Below, piece after piece: positions 42,241-42,407 of a stretch of DNA of 42,407 nt. Both the position numbers and the translations under genes were made by a program. This DNA comes from an uncultured Christensenella sp. (lineage in GTDB: Bacteria > Bacillota > Clostridia > Christensenellales > DTU072), in NCBI GenBank assembly GCA_949285605.1, contig CASDZI010000009.1:29445-71851 (forward strand). The letters run 5' to 3'. The notes under the pieces are model-generated. The model did not search any database and was not told the DNA's origin. It saw only the letters and a program-made list of their open reading frames with translations. Positions within the stretch are counted from its first letter, which is position 1. Every line of letters starts with the position of its first letter.

Positions 42241-42407
42241 ATGAGTACCGGAATCACAGAATCACTGTTCAACGCCCAAACCATGATGGATACCTGCGAA
42301 GAAACGACCATCGCTTTCGGTCATGATGCCATTGATCAGCTCTCGGCACATGTCATGCTGAATGGATTCAAGACAGTCATGCTGATTATGGGAGGGGAAT
42401 CCGTTCA
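42241..42407 (+). CDS. Iron-containing alcohol dehydrogenase-like N-terminus (partial)
   Basis: From the ATG at 42241 (AAAGGA 7-8 bases upstream) the frame stays open to the window end and reads MSTGITESLFNAQ, then ETTIAFGHDAIDQL and LNGFKTVMLIMGG. The FGxxAxxQL and following strand resemble the start of Fe-dependent alcohol/glycerol dehydrogenases, where NAD binding begins. Only 55 residues are visible, so the family call is tentative. It is divergent from the mutase fragment. Confidence 0.55.
   Translation, partial: MSTGITESLFNAQTMMDTCEETTIAFGHDAIDQLSAHVMLNGFKTVMLIMGGESV

Overview
The window looks like the chromosome of an uncultured Gram-positive Clostridia-type bacterium (Firmicutes). 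The evidence is near-consensus sigma-A promoters (TTGACA-17-TATAAT style), strong Shine-Dalgarno sites, a T-box leader, HemZ, TrpB2, a LemA/DUF2207 pair, lipobox lipoproteins and ATGA-coupled operons. The genus cannot be named from this sequence. No insertion sequence, prophage, CRISPR array or rRNA was seen.

Layout. 1-660: the start of a minus-strand secreted protein with a SipW-like signal segment, an AT-rich stretch with a start-less ORF, and tRNA-Ala(GGC) with its promoter and terminator. 800-3460: lemA plus a DUF2207 lipoprotein. 3500-8870: an XRE-cupin regulator followed by a heterodimeric ABC exporter, one half of which carries a very large extracytoplasmic insert. 8900-10200: a long-form PRPP synthetase. 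10230-13560: poorly characterised genes (small cytosolic, anchored, SH3-like, nitrilase-like) and a minus-strand GNAT. 13610-17410: glycolytic operon pgk-tpiA-gpmI. 17440-18570: a small unknown gene and a PIG-L deacetylase. 18600-21170: a tRNA-Trp-sensing T-box, trpB2 and an ECF S component, running on into tsaE-tsaB-rimI, an alpha/beta hydrolase, murF and ddl (to 25901). 25890-29780, minus strand: an SF1 helicase with a degenerate C-terminal nuclease-like domain. 29840-34507: thyA-folA-icd-MBL-hemZ operon. 34570-39405: a giant BspA-type LRR/InlB-repeat lipoprotein. 39430-41966: rpsO and pnp.

The last ~440 bases do not continue pnp. Inside its S1 domain the sequence switches, through a short stretch readable in both contexts, to the start of a minus-strand phosphohexomutase and a divergent alcohol-dehydrogenase-like gene. 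This looks like a contig chimera or a recombination joint and should be tested before anything is inferred from the truncated pnp.

Most of the window is housekeeping: glycolysis, nucleotide and folate synthesis, tRNA t6A modification, D-Ala-D-Ala peptidoglycan steps and RNA decay. The parts that best repay a second look are the T-box/trpB2/ECF unit, the lone helicase with a damaged nuclease motif, the ABC exporter with its large outer domain, several unknown small genes, and the 3' junction.
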